This document shows, piece by piece, positions 34,739-43,544 of a stretch of DNA of 64,000 bases (positions are counted from its first letter, which is position 1; every line of letters starts with the position of its first letter). The notes below the pieces were generated by a model that was not told the origin of the DNA, did not search any database, and saw only the letters and a list, made by a program, of their open reading frames with translations. The stretch comes from DTWD01 sp963662965. GTDB lineage: Bacteria; Acidobacteriota; Vicinamibacteria; Vicinamibacterales; UBA8438. Location: assembly GCA_963662965.1 (NCBI GenBank), contig OY759970.1, forward strand, positions 3,968,001 to 4,032,000, written 5' to 3'. Position numbers and translations under genes: made by a program.

Positions 34739-36598
34739 ATGATGCAGAACACGCTGCGAAGTCACGCGCTCCCGACGCTGTCGATGGTCCTCCTGATCGG
34801 AGTGACCGTCGCACTGACGCCGGTGACGCTCGGTGCCCAGCGGCCGGCGGTCTCCGGCCGTACGGCCGGCGTCTCCGCGGGTCACCCGCTGACGACGGCG
34901 GCCGCCTTCGAAATCTTGGTGCAGGAGGGCAACGCGTTCGATGCTGGCGTCACCGCGCTGCTCGTCGGCGGCGTCGTCGAGCAGGACCTGTATGGGCTCG
35001 GAGGCGAGTCTCTGATCCTGGTCTACCCGGAGGCCGAACGCCAGGTGACCTCCATCGTCGGCCAGGGCTGGGCGCCGAGAGGAGCGAGCATCGAGTGGTA
35101 TCGGTCGAGGGACAAGGACCTGTTCGGCGAAGGACTCGATCCTGCGGTCGTTCCGGGAGCGCTCCACGGCGCGCTGACCGTGCTCGAGCGGTGGGGCACG
35201 ATGAGCTTCGAGCGGGTGGCGGCCCGAGCTATCGACTACGCCGAGCATGGGTTCCCACTCCGACCGCTCACGGCGCGCGCCATCGAGGGCAACCGCGAGT
35301 TCATGGAAGCCTGGCCCGAGAACCAGCGGTTCTGGTTGAAGCCTGACGGCTCCCTGTACGCGGCGGGCGAGACGATCAAGCTTCCGACGCTGGCCGACAC
35401 GCTCAAGAAGATGGTCGACGCGGAGCGGGAGCACGCCCATCGTGGTCGCGCTCAAGGGATCGCCGCCGCCCGCGACCGGTTCTACAAGGGCGACATCGCC
35501 GAGGAGATGGTGGCCTTTCTGCAGGCGAACGGCGCCCCGTTCGAGTTGAGTGACTTCGCCGAGTTCTACGCCAAGATCGAGGAACCAACCCACACGGAGT
35601 ACCGGGGTTACACCGTCTACAAGCAAGGGTTTGGCAGTCAGGGCCCCGTCCTGCTCCAAACGTTGAATATCCTCGAGAACTTTGATCTCCAGGCGATGGG
35701 ACACAACGGTCCTGACTACGTGCACACCGTCATCGAGGCGATGAAGCTGGCGTATGCCGATCGTGACACCTACTACGCCGATCCGGACTTCGTCGACGTA
35801 CCGGCCACGGGCCTATTATCGAAGGACTATAGCAAGGCGCGTGCCTCGGAGATCGATCCCAGGCGGGCGTCGGTCGCCTTCAAGGCGGGCGACCCGCTGC
35901 CGCACGACCCCGACGTGAACGAGTGGAAGTACTTGGTCGCCGACATCGAGGACGGCCAGGCCATCGGTGATGCGTCCGGGTCGTTCGTGCCGTCTGCCGG
36001 CGGGTTGAAGGACACGACTCACGTCGCCGTCATCGACAAGGACGGGAACGTGTTCGACAGCACGCCGAGCGGTGGATGGATCGGCGGCGGCGTCATTCTG
36101 GGCAAGACCGGCATCGGGCTCAGCACCCGCGGCGAGCAGTTCTGGCTGGACGAGGAACGTGCCAATCAGCTACGTCCGCGGGCGCGGCCCCGCTACACGC
36201 TCACGCCGAGCATCGTGCTCCTGGACGGCGAGCCGTTCATGGCGATCGGCACCCCTGGCGGCGACAACCAGGATCAGACTATCCTGCAGGCGTTCCTGAG
36301 CATCGTCGAGTTCTGGTCGGACTGGTACCCCAATCTGCACGATGCCATCGCCTGGCCGCGAGTCCGCACGCAGCATCTCCACGGCTCGTTCTGGCCGCAT
36401 GCCGCCGGTTTCAATCAGCTCGACATCGAATCGACGATCTCCGATGAGGTGGTGCGGGAGCTGCGAAGTCGGGGACACCAGGTCAACGAGGTACCGCTCG
36501 TCTCGGGCTGTGCGACGGTGGTGATGATCGATCCGGCCACCGGCAACCGCCTGGCGGCGGCCGACCCCCGTCGCGACTGCTATGCCATGGCCTATTGA
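34739..36598 (+). CDS. ggt: Gamma-glutamyltransferase (periplasmic)
   Basis: A 619-residue protein with a signal peptide, containing the full N-terminal nucleophile hydrolase fold. Visible: SAGHPLTTAAAFEILVQEGN, LGGESLILVYPE, the autoprocessing/catalytic Thr in LKDTTHVAVIDKDGNV (first Thr about residue 426), GGWIGGGVI, RYTLTPSIVLLDGEP and GTPGGDNQDQT. Ggt cleaves the gamma-glutamyl bond of glutathione and its conjugates in the periplasm. Somewhat longer than E. coli Ggt (580 aa). Sits between the secreted aldolase and SoxC; operon-like spacing (6 and 38 bp). Confidence 0.88.
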   Translation: MMQNTLRSHALPTLSMVLLIGVTVALTPVTLGAQRPAVSGRTAGVSAGHPLTTAAAFEILVQEGNAFDAGVTALLVGGVVEQDLYGLGGESLILVYPEAERQVTSIVGQGWAPRGASIEWYRSRDKDLFGEGLDPAVVPGALHGALTVLERWGTMSFERVAARAIDYAEHGFPLRPLTARAIEGNREFMEAWPENQRFWLKPDGSLYAAGETIKLPTLADTLKKMVDAEREHAHRGRAQGIAAARDRFYKGDIAEEMVAFLQANGAPFELSDFAEFYAKIEEPTHTEYRGYTVYKQGFGSQGPVLLQTLNILENFDLQAMGHNGPDYVHTVIEAMKLAYADRDTYYADPDFVDVPATGLLSKDYSKARASEIDPRRASVAFKAGDPLPHDPDVNEWKYLVADIEDGQAIGDASGSFVPSAGGLKDTTHVAVIDKDGNVFDSTPSGGWIGGGVILGKTGIGLSTRGEQFWLDEERANQLRPRARPRYTLTPSIVLLDGEPFMAIGTPGGDNQDQTILQAFLSIVEFWSDWYPNLHDAIAWPRVRTQHLHGSFWPHAAGFNQLDIESTISDEVVRELRSRGHQVNEVPLVSGCATVVMIDPATGNRLAAADPRRDCYAMAY

Positions 36599-36636
36599 GA
36601 TCCTCTCAGCAGGTGTGACGGTCATCAGGAGGAAAC

Positions 36637-37935
36637 ATGAGCGACAAGCAACCGAGTCGGCGGCGGTTTCTACAGAAGAGCGTTGCCGTGGCCGGGTTCG
36701 CCGCATCGCCACCGGCGCTGGCATTGGCCGCCGGGGCGCCGGCCCCTGCAGTCGTTGACAGCAATTCCCTCGACGCAGTCCTCTACGGTCGACGCTCTCG
36801 CTTCGTGACGACCACCCGCGAAATCGAAGGGCGGAGTCACAGCACGACTCCGCGGATCCGGCCGAACCCGCAACGCCCGAGCGCGAAAACCCCGTTGGCC
36901 GAGCTCGACGGGATGATCACACCGACCTCGCTCCACTTTACGACGCAGCACCACTACGGCATTCCCGACATCAACCCGGACGAGCACACGCTGATGGTCG
37001 AGGGGATGGTGGACCGGCCGCTGGTGTTCACGATGGCCGAGCTGCGACGGTTCCCGTTCGTCTCGCGGATCTGCTTCCTCGAATGCGTCGGCAACCGGCC
37101 GAATCCCCGGGCCGACACGGTGACCGGCACGCATGGCCGCATGGGCTGCAACGAGTGGACCGGCGTCCCGCTGTCGGTGCTGCTCCAGGAGGCCGGGCTC
37201 AAAAACGACGCGCACTGGATCATCACCGAGTCGGCGGACGGCGGCCGGCACACGAAGAGCATGCCGCTCGCCAAGGCGCTGGACGATGTGCTCGTCGCCT
37301 ACGCGCAGAACGGCGAGCCAGTCCGTCCCGACCACGGCTTCCCGTTGCGTCTCGTGGTTCCCGGGTTCGAGGGCATCTACAACGTGAAATGGCTGCAGCG
37401 CATCAAGGTCGTCGACCAGCCCTACTTGTCCTTCCAAGAGCATTCGCGGTTCCTGACCCCGAACCCGAAGACCCAGCGCGACGCCTATGACTTTGGCCCG
37501 AACTCGGTCATCACACGCCCGTCCGGCTCGCAGCAGCTCCCCGAGCACGGCCCGCACGTCATCACCGGTCTGGCGTGGTCTGGCGGCGGCGCCGTTCGCA
37601 GGGTCGAGGTATCCACGGACGGCGGGCGGACCTACGCCGAGGCCGAACTCGCCGGTCCGGTCCTGCCGAAGGCACATACTCGCTTTTATCTGCCGTGGAG
37701 CTGGAACGGCGAAGAAGCTGTCCTGCAGTCGCGCTGCCTCGACGAGAAAGGACAGCTCCAGCCGAGCGAGGAGGAGTACGCGCGGTATTGGAATCTCTCA
37801 CGCGGACAGCTGTACGGGACGGTCCAGAGTCAGCTCGGGTACTGCAATTGGATGCAGCCATGGAGGGTGGGTCGCGATGGCAAGGTCACCAATGGTCTCG
37901 CGCCGGTCGACGTGGTCGTCGATGTGCACGGCTAG
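36637..37935 (+). CDS. soxC: SoxC-like sulfite dehydrogenase molybdopterin subunit
   Basis: A 432-residue protein with twin-arginine start (SRRRFLQKS). The molybdopterin-binding oxidoreductase fold is clear: HHYGIPDINPDEHTLMVEG, Moco Cys in FLECVGNRPNP (Cys about 150), GCNEWTGVPLSVLL, PLRLVVPGFEGIYNVKWLQ and the C-terminal dimerisation domain (RVEVSTDGGRTYAEAEL, LGYCNWMQPWRV). SoxC/SorA-type enzymes oxidise sulfite or protein-bound sulfane sulfur in the periplasm and need a cytochrome partner, here the next gene, whose reading frame overlaps the end of this one. No other sox genes are in the window, so it may be a stand-alone sulfite oxidase or act on another sulfur compound. Confidence 0.9.
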   Translation: MSDKQPSRRRFLQKSVAVAGFAASPPALALAAGAPAPAVVDSNSLDAVLYGRRSRFVTTTREIEGRSHSTTPRIRPNPQRPSAKTPLAELDGMITPTSLHFTTQHHYGIPDINPDEHTLMVEGMVDRPLVFTMAELRRFPFVSRICFLECVGNRPNPRADTVTGTHGRMGCNEWTGVPLSVLLQEAGLKNDAHWIITESADGGRHTKSMPLAKALDDVLVAYAQNGEPVRPDHGFPLRLVVPGFEGIYNVKWLQRIKVVDQPYLSFQEHSRFLTPNPKTQRDAYDFGPNSVITRPSGSQQLPEHGPHVITGLAWSGGGAVRRVEVSTDGGRTYAEAELAGPVLPKAHTRFYLPWSWNGEEAVLQSRCLDEKGQLQPSEEEYARYWNLSRGQLYGTVQSQLGYCNWMQPWRVGRDGKVTNGLAPVDVVVDVHG

Positions 37936-38482
37936 CGCACTCACACTCGCCGCTGCGATGTTGCCCGCGGCGGTGGTACTCGCGCAGGAAACCTTCTCGC
38001 CATCCGGCCTGGGACGTGCTCCGACCGCGGCAGAACTCCGCGACAGCTTGGTCGGGCCCGACGGGCTCGAGCTACCGGAGGGGAGCGGCACTGCCGAGCA
38101 GGGGGTGATGGTGTTCGCGCGACGCGGATGCGTGGTGTGCCATGGCCCGACCGGCAGCGAGGGCCCGGCGGTCTCCCTGGTGGGCGGTGAAGTCACGAGC
38201 CGTACTAACTATTGGCCGATTGTGCATTGGCCGTTTGCGCCGAGTATCTGGGACTTCATCCATCGCGTGATGCCGTACGACCGGCCGGGAACGCTGACCG
38301 TCGACGAGGTATACGCCGTGACGGCGTACTTGCTGCACCGAAACGGCATCATCGAGGAAGCGGACGTGATGGATGCCCAGAGCTTGCCGATGGTGCAGAT
38401 GCCGCACCGGGCAGACTACCAGCGCCCGGAACAGTGGACGCCGGAGACCCCGCGCGGATTCGAGATCATCCCCGCACGTTGA
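37877..38482 (+). CDS. soxD: SoxD-like c-type cytochrome
   Basis: A 201-residue secreted monohaem cytochrome. ATG 37877 is chosen because GGAGGG (37862-37867) is 9 nt upstream and it adds Arg residues before the signal peptide (ending VVLAQ); ATGs at 37892 and 37922 are alternatives. It overlaps soxC by 59 bp. The haem motif CVVCH is at residues 85-89 and the sixth ligand is probably in VMPYDRPGTL. WPIVHWPFAPSIWDFIHRVMPY and YAVTAYLLHRNGII are SoxD hallmark stretches. It takes electrons from SoxC. Long overlap implies strict coupling. Confidence 0.88.
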   Translation: MARSPMVSRRSTWSSMCTASALTLAAAMLPAAVVLAQETFSPSGLGRAPTAAELRDSLVGPDGLELPEGSGTAEQGVMVFARRGCVVCHGPTGSEGPAVSLVGGEVTSRTNYWPIVHWPFAPSIWDFIHRVMPYDRPGTLTVDEVYAVTAYLLHRNGIIEEADVMDAQSLPMVQMPHRADYQRPEQWTPETPRGFEIIPAR

Positions 38483-38504
38483 AACAACAAAAAGGAAGAC
38501 ACCG

Positions 38505-39599
38505 ATGGCGTCATCACGACGACGGTTCATCCAGAGCGCGGCGGCGATTGGCGGTGTGGCCCTGGGGCACGGGGTAAGTGCGGGGCAGGAGCCGGCCCGC
38601 CTGCCGGTTCCGTCCGAGCCGGATTCGGTCTCACCCGACGCGTTGCTCGCGCGGCACGCCCGTGAGCACGACCACGCCGCAGCGGTCGCGCCAGGCACCG
38701 CCCCCTCCGCCGAGCAGTCCGATCCTCGGATGCCGACGCAGGCGGATGTCGACGAGTGGTACACGACGCGTCGCAACTGGGGCCGCTGGGGTGACGACGA
38801 TCAGATGGGCGCGATGAATCTCATCACGCCCGAGAAACGCATTGCGGCCGCGGGGTTGGTCAGGAACGGTCGGACGGTGTCGCTGAGTCGTGTCTTCGAG
38901 CCGGCGCAGCATTTCGTCCGCAAGAGCGACCGCCCAAACTCGAGAGCGGGTGCGGTCGTCGATTACTACGGCTTCATCTATCACGGCGGGACGGTGACGC
39001 ACATCGATGCGCTCTGCCATATGTGGGACAACGACGGGATGTGGCAGGGGCGTGACGCGGACGTCGAGGTCAACACGCAGGGCGCGCACTGGGGCGACAT
39101 CACGGCATGGAGCGACGGCATCATCACGAAGGGCGTGCTCCTTGACGTGACGCGGCATCGCGGCGTGCCACACGTGCCCGCGGATCAGCCGGTGCACGGG
39201 TGGGAGCTCGAGGAGATCGCCGAGGCGCAAGGGGTGAGGGTGGAGCCTGGCGATGCGCTCCTCGTGCACAGCGGCTGGGAGGAGTACCAGGAAGCCGGCC
39301 GTCCGGGTGGACCGGCGCGTCCCGGGCTGCACCTCTCCTGTGCGAAGTTCATCCGCGACCACGACGTCTCGCTGCTCGGCTGGGATCTCATGGATGCCAG
39401 CCCGAGCGGCTACGACGTCGCCTTCGCCATGCACGGCGTCCTGTTCAACTACGGCGTGGCGCTGCTCGACAACGCAGGGTTGGGGGTGATCTCCGCGGCG
39501 TGCGTCGAGGAGGGGCGCCACGAGTTCATGTTCATGGCGTTGCCGTTGAAGGTGGCGCGTGGCACCGGGAGCCCGGTCAACCCCATTGCGATGTTTTGA
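38505..39599 (+). CDS. Tat-exported cyclase-family (kynurenine formamidase-like) hydrolase
   Basis: A 364-residue protein; ATG 38505 with AAAGGAAG upstream and Tat motif SRRRFIQS. Cyclase family PF04199 words: MGAMNLITPEKRIAAAGLV, GRTVSLSRVFE, YHGGTVTHIDALCHMW (metal-binding HGGT-HxD-H), GVLLDVTRHRG, VEPGDALLVHSGW and LLGWDLMDASPSGYD. The family hydrolyses formylamides or lactones (KynB, isatin hydrolase). Here exported, so periplasmic; the substrate is unknown. 22 bp after soxD; its TGA overlaps the next ATG (TGATG). Confidence 0.88.
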   Translation: MASSRRRFIQSAAAIGGVALGHGVSAGQEPARLPVPSEPDSVSPDALLARHAREHDHAAAVAPGTAPSAEQSDPRMPTQADVDEWYTTRRNWGRWGDDDQMGAMNLITPEKRIAAAGLVRNGRTVSLSRVFEPAQHFVRKSDRPNSRAGAVVDYYGFIYHGGTVTHIDALCHMWDNDGMWQGRDADVEVNTQGAHWGDITAWSDGIITKGVLLDVTRHRGVPHVPADQPVHGWELEEIAEAQGVRVEPGDALLVHSGWEEYQEAGRPGGPARPGLHLSCAKFIRDHDVSLLGWDLMDASPSGYDVAFAMHGVLFNYGVALLDNAGLGVISAACVEEGRHEFMFMALPLKVARGTGSPVNPIAMF

Positions 39600-40588
39600 T
39601 GAGGAAGCTAGAGCTGCTTGGTGTGTCGGCGATATTCCTCGGGTCTCTCGGGGTGGCAGCGCCGGCCGCGGCGCAGTGCGACCCCGTTGGCGACATCCGG
39701 TTCATCTGCGACGTCATCGGTCCTGAAGATCTGGCCATTGTGCCGGGTGCGGAGTGGGTGATCGCGTCGGGCAATCAAGAGGGCGGACGGATTCAGCTCG
39801 TCAACATCCAAGACAAGACCGCCACCGCACTGTTTCCCGCCGCGAGGCGTCGCGAGCGGCTCGATGCGACGACCTACCCGAGCTGTCCCGGGCCGCTCGA
39901 TCTGTCCGACCCGGACGCGTTCCGCGCGCATGGCCTCTATCTGGACTCCGACGACTCGGGGGTGCATACCTTGTATGTCGTCCATCACGGCACTCGCGAG
40001 TCGATCGAGGTGTTCGAGGTCGACGCCCGGGCGTCGCCGCCCGCGCTCAGGTGGGTCGGCTGCGCCGTTGCCCCGGAAGGGCTCGGCCTCAATTCGGTCG
40101 TCGCGTTGCCGGACGGCGGCTTTGCGGCAACCAGCCCACGGACCGGCGACGTCTGGGAGTGGCAGACCGATGCCGGGTGGACGCGCGTCCCGGGGAGTGA
40201 AGACACGACACCGAACGGCCTGGAGATCTCACCGGACGGGCAGTGGCTGTACGTCGCCGGCTGGCGCGAGGAGAAGCTGACCCAACTGTCGCGGGGACGG
40301 TCACCAGTCGAGAAACGGATCGTCGCGGTGGGATTCCGGCCCGACAACCTCCGGATGTCGGCCGATGGGGCGACCATCTTTGCTGCCGGGCATGGCAACT
40401 TCCAGACTCCGCAGGAAACGTCGAACGTCGCCCGGATCGACCCGGAGACACTCGACGTCGAGCGGATCTTCCAGCATCCCCGCATCGACGGGTTCGAGGC
40501 GTCGACGACCGCGATTCAGATCGGTAACGAGATCTGGCTCGGCACGAACCGCGGTCGCATGATCGCCTATTTCCCGGCACCCGACTGA
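39599..40588 (+). CDS. Secreted propeller protein, SMP-30/strictosidine-synthase-like
   Basis: A 329-residue protein. ATG 39599 shares a base with the cyclase stop (TGATG). Signal peptide ends PAAAQ. Blade-like words: GPEDLAIVPGAEWVIASGNQ, AHGLYLDSDDSGVHTLYVVH, ALRWVGCAVAPEGLGLNSVV, ALPDGGFAATSPRTGDVWEW, TPNGLEISPDGQWLYVAGWR, PDNLRMSADGATIFAAGHGN, IWLGTNRGRMIAYF. A distant SMP-30/strictosidine-synthase-like relative is the best guess, as the Asn in TPNGLEISPDG fits. It is the last gene of the exported run. Confidence 0.75.
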   Translation: MRKLELLGVSAIFLGSLGVAAPAAAQCDPVGDIRFICDVIGPEDLAIVPGAEWVIASGNQEGGRIQLVNIQDKTATALFPAARRRERLDATTYPSCPGPLDLSDPDAFRAHGLYLDSDDSGVHTLYVVHHGTRESIEVFEVDARASPPALRWVGCAVAPEGLGLNSVVALPDGGFAATSPRTGDVWEWQTDAGWTRVPGSEDTTPNGLEISPDGQWLYVAGWREEKLTQLSRGRSPVEKRIVAVGFRPDNLRMSADGATIFAAGHGNFQTPQETSNVARIDPETLDVERIFQHPRIDGFEASTTAIQIGNEIWLGTNRGRMIAYFPAPD

Positions 40589-40896
40589 AGCCCGTTTCTC
40601 TTAGCTGCCGGGTCCTCCTATGAGGGCCATCGTTGTCAAGCTCTTCGCGTTGCACGGTGTGCGATAGATCCTCCGCCGTCAAGATACTGAGCTCGTGCAG
40701 GGACTCACACGTCGGGGGATCGCCCCCGACGACCTCCTATCCGTGTGGCGGTATCCGCCAACACCTCATGCCGTTTGCGTGAACGGCTGTCCTGCACATC
40801 CAGTGAGGGTACCTCCCTCTGTCAGTTGGGGAGATTGGCCCCAGGACCCGCTCGAGGCACCCGCGTCGGATCGGAGGCGTCGCGCCGCGGCGCCCG
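40589..40896. other. Intergenic stretch without recognisable gene
   Basis: I see no protein-coding region with supported start and no RNA gene. The stretch holds several short hairpins (for example GTCGGGGGATCGCCCCCGAC at 40712-40731) and adjoins the degraded IS110-type transposase, so it is probably flanking or terminal DNA of that element. Confidence 0.5.
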
Positions 40897-41588
40897 TTAG
40901 TGCGCGACCGGTTTCAGCACCGCCCCGTCGGGGAGGACGCCGGTCGTGACGTAGCGCCGGAGCGCAATCAGCAGCTTCCGGACCACCGCCACGATGCCCA
41001 CCCGGCGCGCCCGGCCGCCCGCGGTAGCGAACCGCTGGCGATACCATTACGTCAAGGCGCTCCGCGGCTGATACCGCAACCAGCCCCACGCCAACTGAAT
41101 CGCCAAGGCGCGGAGCCGGCGATGCGCGGCGCGGCTGATCCCCAGCTCGCGGCGGATCGCTCCACTCGCATACGGCGTCGGCGCCAGCCCGACAAACGCC
41201 CCACCTCCCGGCCATTGCGGAACGCCCGCCACGCGAACGCTTTACTCGCCAGCCCCCAGGCACTCTGGTCGATCCCCTGCCGCCGCTGCAGCTGCGTCAC
41301 GTGGCGCGCCACCGCGGCGGCGACCGCCGCCCACGTGTGCTCAAGTGCCTGGATCTGCCGCGTCAGAAACGCCACCTGCGCCCACGCCGTCGTGAGCCGC
41401 GGCTGGAGTCCAGCGGGGAGCGGCGTCCCATGCGGTCCGGACCTGAGATGATCCGTCGCTCGGAGAGCAGTTCGACGCCATCCACCTACGGCAGCGGTAG
41501 GCGCCGGCGGGCCACGCCGACGGGTTGTCACCGTGCAGCGGCGTTTAGCGCGAGTAGTTGAGATCGTCAGAAACCCTTGTTCTGACAC
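40897..41588 (-). pseudogene. Degraded IS110-family transposase, C-terminal part
   Basis: On the minus strand: TTAWAQVAFLTRQIQALEHT, GLASKAFAWRAFRNGREVG, then a frame change near 41220 into GAFVGLAPTPYASGAIRREL, LAIQLAWGWLRYQPRSALT, TAA at 41047-41049, and WYRQRFATAGGRARRVGIVA, VRKLLIALRRYVTTGVLPDG to TAA 40897-40899. These are the conserved C-terminal words of IS110/IS1111 transposases (the transposase_20 domain). The DEDD N-terminal catalytic domain is missing. No intact ends are recognisable. Confidence 0.75.
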
Positions 41589-41852
41589 ATCAAACGTCGC
41601 GGGGCGAAGGTTAACCGTTCTCTAAGGCAGAGAGGCCCACATTGGGCGAAGACCGGAGGTTTTTGAAACGGCGTCCATGCCATCTCAGCAAGGCCCATCG
41701 AACAGTTTTCGTGCTCACTGCTCGGCTCTTGGACCGCCAGTTTTCGTGCTGCAAGGAGAGGGACGCTGAGAAAGCGACCCGATTCGGTCCGTTTCCACCG
41801 CTACCACTTCATCTGGAACGCCAACCGCGACAGGCGCGCCTGCAAGATGAAC
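41589..41852. other. Relic region with possible IS200-like TnpA fragment
   Basis: On the plus strand 41781-41846 reads DSVRFHRYHFIWNANRDRRA, reminiscent of the N-terminal 'YH-F/V-W-K-RR' strand of IS200/REP-associated tyrosine transposases. It ends exactly where the truncated PQQ gene begins on the other strand. The rest shows no supported gene. Confidence 0.3.
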
Positions 41853-42140
41853 CGGGGTCGTCTCGGATCGGTCGAGCGTCGGAATGTAGTGCGCCCACTT
41901 CAGCTCGAGGTTCGCGACGTTGCCGGTGTCGATCTCGTCGAGCCGGCTAAAGCGCTGGCTGTCCAGCGTGCCGGAGTACATCAACCAGTTGTGCGGCTCG
42001 TCGGCGGCGTTGACCAGACGCTCCCAGGTCACCGGCGAGAACGGCGGCATGGCGCCGCCGGGTCGCGACTCCTGCCCGGTCGCGAGTGAGACCGAGGCGA
42101 AGAGCGCGACGAGCAGGACGCCGTGTCGTGTCATCTTCAC
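41853..42140 (-). pseudogene. N-terminal stub of a PQQ-dependent alcohol-type dehydrogenase
   Basis: GTG 42140 (or ATG 42134) with GGGGAG upstream, a signal peptide ending SLATGQ, then PVTWERLVNAADEPHNWLMY, SGTLDSQRFSRLDEIDTGNV and ANLELKWAHYIPTLDRSETT, which is the opening of PQQ methanol/ethanol-type dehydrogenases. Homology stops at 41853; beyond it the frame runs into unrelated, probably transposon-derived sequence. About 80% of the gene is gone. It follows the alpha/beta hydrolase stop by 3 bp, so it was once the second gene of that operon. Confidence 0.75.
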
Positions 42141-42143
42141 TGG

Positions 42144-43094
42144 CTACTCCCCGATGTTGTGGGTGCTCAGAAATCGCTGGATGGTGGTGTAGACGCGGAG
42201 CATGTCGTCATCACTGAATCCGCCGTGCCCCCCGCCCGGAACCGTCACGAGCTCGTTCGGGACCCCCTCGGCCTCGAGCGCTTCATGGAGCTGGGTGGCG
42301 TGCTTGTACGGGACGATCGGGTCGACGTCGCCATGAATTGTCAGCACGGGTGGGAGTCCCCGGCGCACATACGTCGTCGGCGAGACCCGCTTCGCGACGT
42401 CGTCGCGGTCGGCCCGACTGCCGAGCCACGCCTCGGTGAAGTTGCCGGACACGCCCGGCGTGTCATGCGCCAGGTCGTAGACGTCGGTGATGCCGTACCA
42501 GTTGATCACCGCCGCCACCTTCAGCTCGGCCATCGAGGTATTGCCGGTGGTCCAGCTTCGGCGCCGGTCGCCGGGACATTGCCGGTCGAGGCCGGCCGAC
42601 GCCGGCACGAAGCCGGTCGTCAGCGAAAGGTGGCCGCCGGCCGAATTTCCGGTGACGACGATCGCATCGACGTCAAAGTTGTATTGCTCGGCGTTCCGGT
42701 AGATCCACCGTAGCGCGCAGCGGCAATCCTCGACCGCCGCCGGCGCATGGGCGTCATCGGCCATCCGATATTCGACGTTGACGATGGCCCATCCCATTTC
42801 CATGTACGGCAGGAACGTCAGCGCGGAGGCCTCCTTCGAGCCGTTGGTCCAGCCGCCGCCGTGGATGTACATCAGCGTCGGCGTCGGGGCGGCGGCGCCC
42901 CGCGGCTGATAGACATCGAGCTTGAGTTCGACGCCACCGGCTCGGAGATACGTGATATTCGACACGAGGCGGTAGCCGTTGGCGACGCGCACGAACTTGG
43001 TGGCCATCGCATCCAACTGGGCCTCCGCCGGGGCTGGTGCGCCGATCCCGAGAACGGTCGCCAGGCTGATGATGGTCGCGGTTGAGCGTGTCAT
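42144..43094 (-). CDS. Secreted alpha/beta hydrolase (HSL/BD-FAE-type esterase)
   Basis: A 316-residue protein; ATG 43094 with GAGG 8 nt upstream, signal peptide ending APAEAQ. Oxyanion motif in LMYIHGGGWTNGSKEAS, nucleophile in VTGNSAGGHLSL (GxSxG), acid Asp in IHGDVDPIVPYKHA and His in GGGHGGFSDDD, all in standard order. An esterase or lipase acting in the periplasm. It led an operon whose second gene, a PQQ dehydrogenase, is now truncated. No lesion in this gene. Confidence 0.88.
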   Translation of the reverse strand: MTRSTATIISLATVLGIGAPAPAEAQLDAMATKFVRVANGYRLVSNITYLRAGGVELKLDVYQPRGAAAPTPTLMYIHGGGWTNGSKEASALTFLPYMEMGWAIVNVEYRMADDAHAPAAVEDCRCALRWIYRNAEQYNFDVDAIVVTGNSAGGHLSLTTGFVPASAGLDRQCPGDRRRSWTTGNTSMAELKVAAVINWYGITDVYDLAHDTPGVSGNFTEAWLGSRADRDDVAKRVSPTTYVRRGLPPVLTIHGDVDPIVPYKHATQLHEALEAEGVPNELVTVPGGGHGGFSDDDMLRVYTTIQRFLSTHNIGE

Positions 43095-43269
43095 GACAGA
43101 TACCTCGCTATTTCTAGGGAACCCGAGTCCGGCTCGGTCCGCCGCCTGATGGGTCAGGTTACACCGTCATCGATGCCGGTGTGTACGGATTATTGCCAGG
43201 GTATGCTGCAAGCGCGGTCCTAAGCCACGGCGACAGGCACGGCAGTGCGTTGAGGGGAGTAAGGACGCA

Positions 43270-43534
43270 ATGAGCGATCACGAACAGAAGTCGGAGCTCA
43301 GTCGAGCGCCCAAGCTGGGGACTCTCGTGATTTTTCAGTCGATGGTCTGGGCCGGCGTCATGGTGGCGACGTCAGCGTCGCTGAGGGGGACGAGGGTTGA
43401 TTCGAACGTTCCGGAGTGGTTGAAGGCCGGCTAGTTCGTGTTGACGATGCTGCCGCTAAGTCTTCCTGAAGCTCCGGCGGTCTGTGCGCGCCGAGTTGGC
43501 CTGCATCGGGCGGTTCTTTTTCAGTCGGGGCTAA
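43270..43534 (+). pseudogene. Small membrane protein, nonsense plus frameshift
   Basis: ATG 43270 (AAGGA upstream) reads LGTLVIFQSMVWAGVMVATS, an apparent membrane span, to TAG at 43432-43434 after EWLKAG; the next codons read FVLTMLPLS and, after a frame change, VFLKLRRSVRAELACIGRFF to TAA 43532-43534. The pieces together make a two-span protein of about 87 residues with a basic tail. The TAG would have been Trp by one transition. Family not recognised. Confidence 0.5.
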
Positions 43535-43544
43535 CTGCTCCGAA

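Noticed and set aside
34106..35725. 539-residue frame on the minus strand
   Set aside because: Antisense to the aldolase and GGT genes; Arg/Gly/Val-rich without recognisable domain.
36637..38482. A full Sox thiosulfate-oxidising system
   Set aside because: Only SoxC and SoxD homologues are present in the window; SoxXAYZB are not seen.
40897..41588. A complete IS110 element
   Set aside because: The N-terminal catalytic domain is missing and frames are broken; no element ends could be found.
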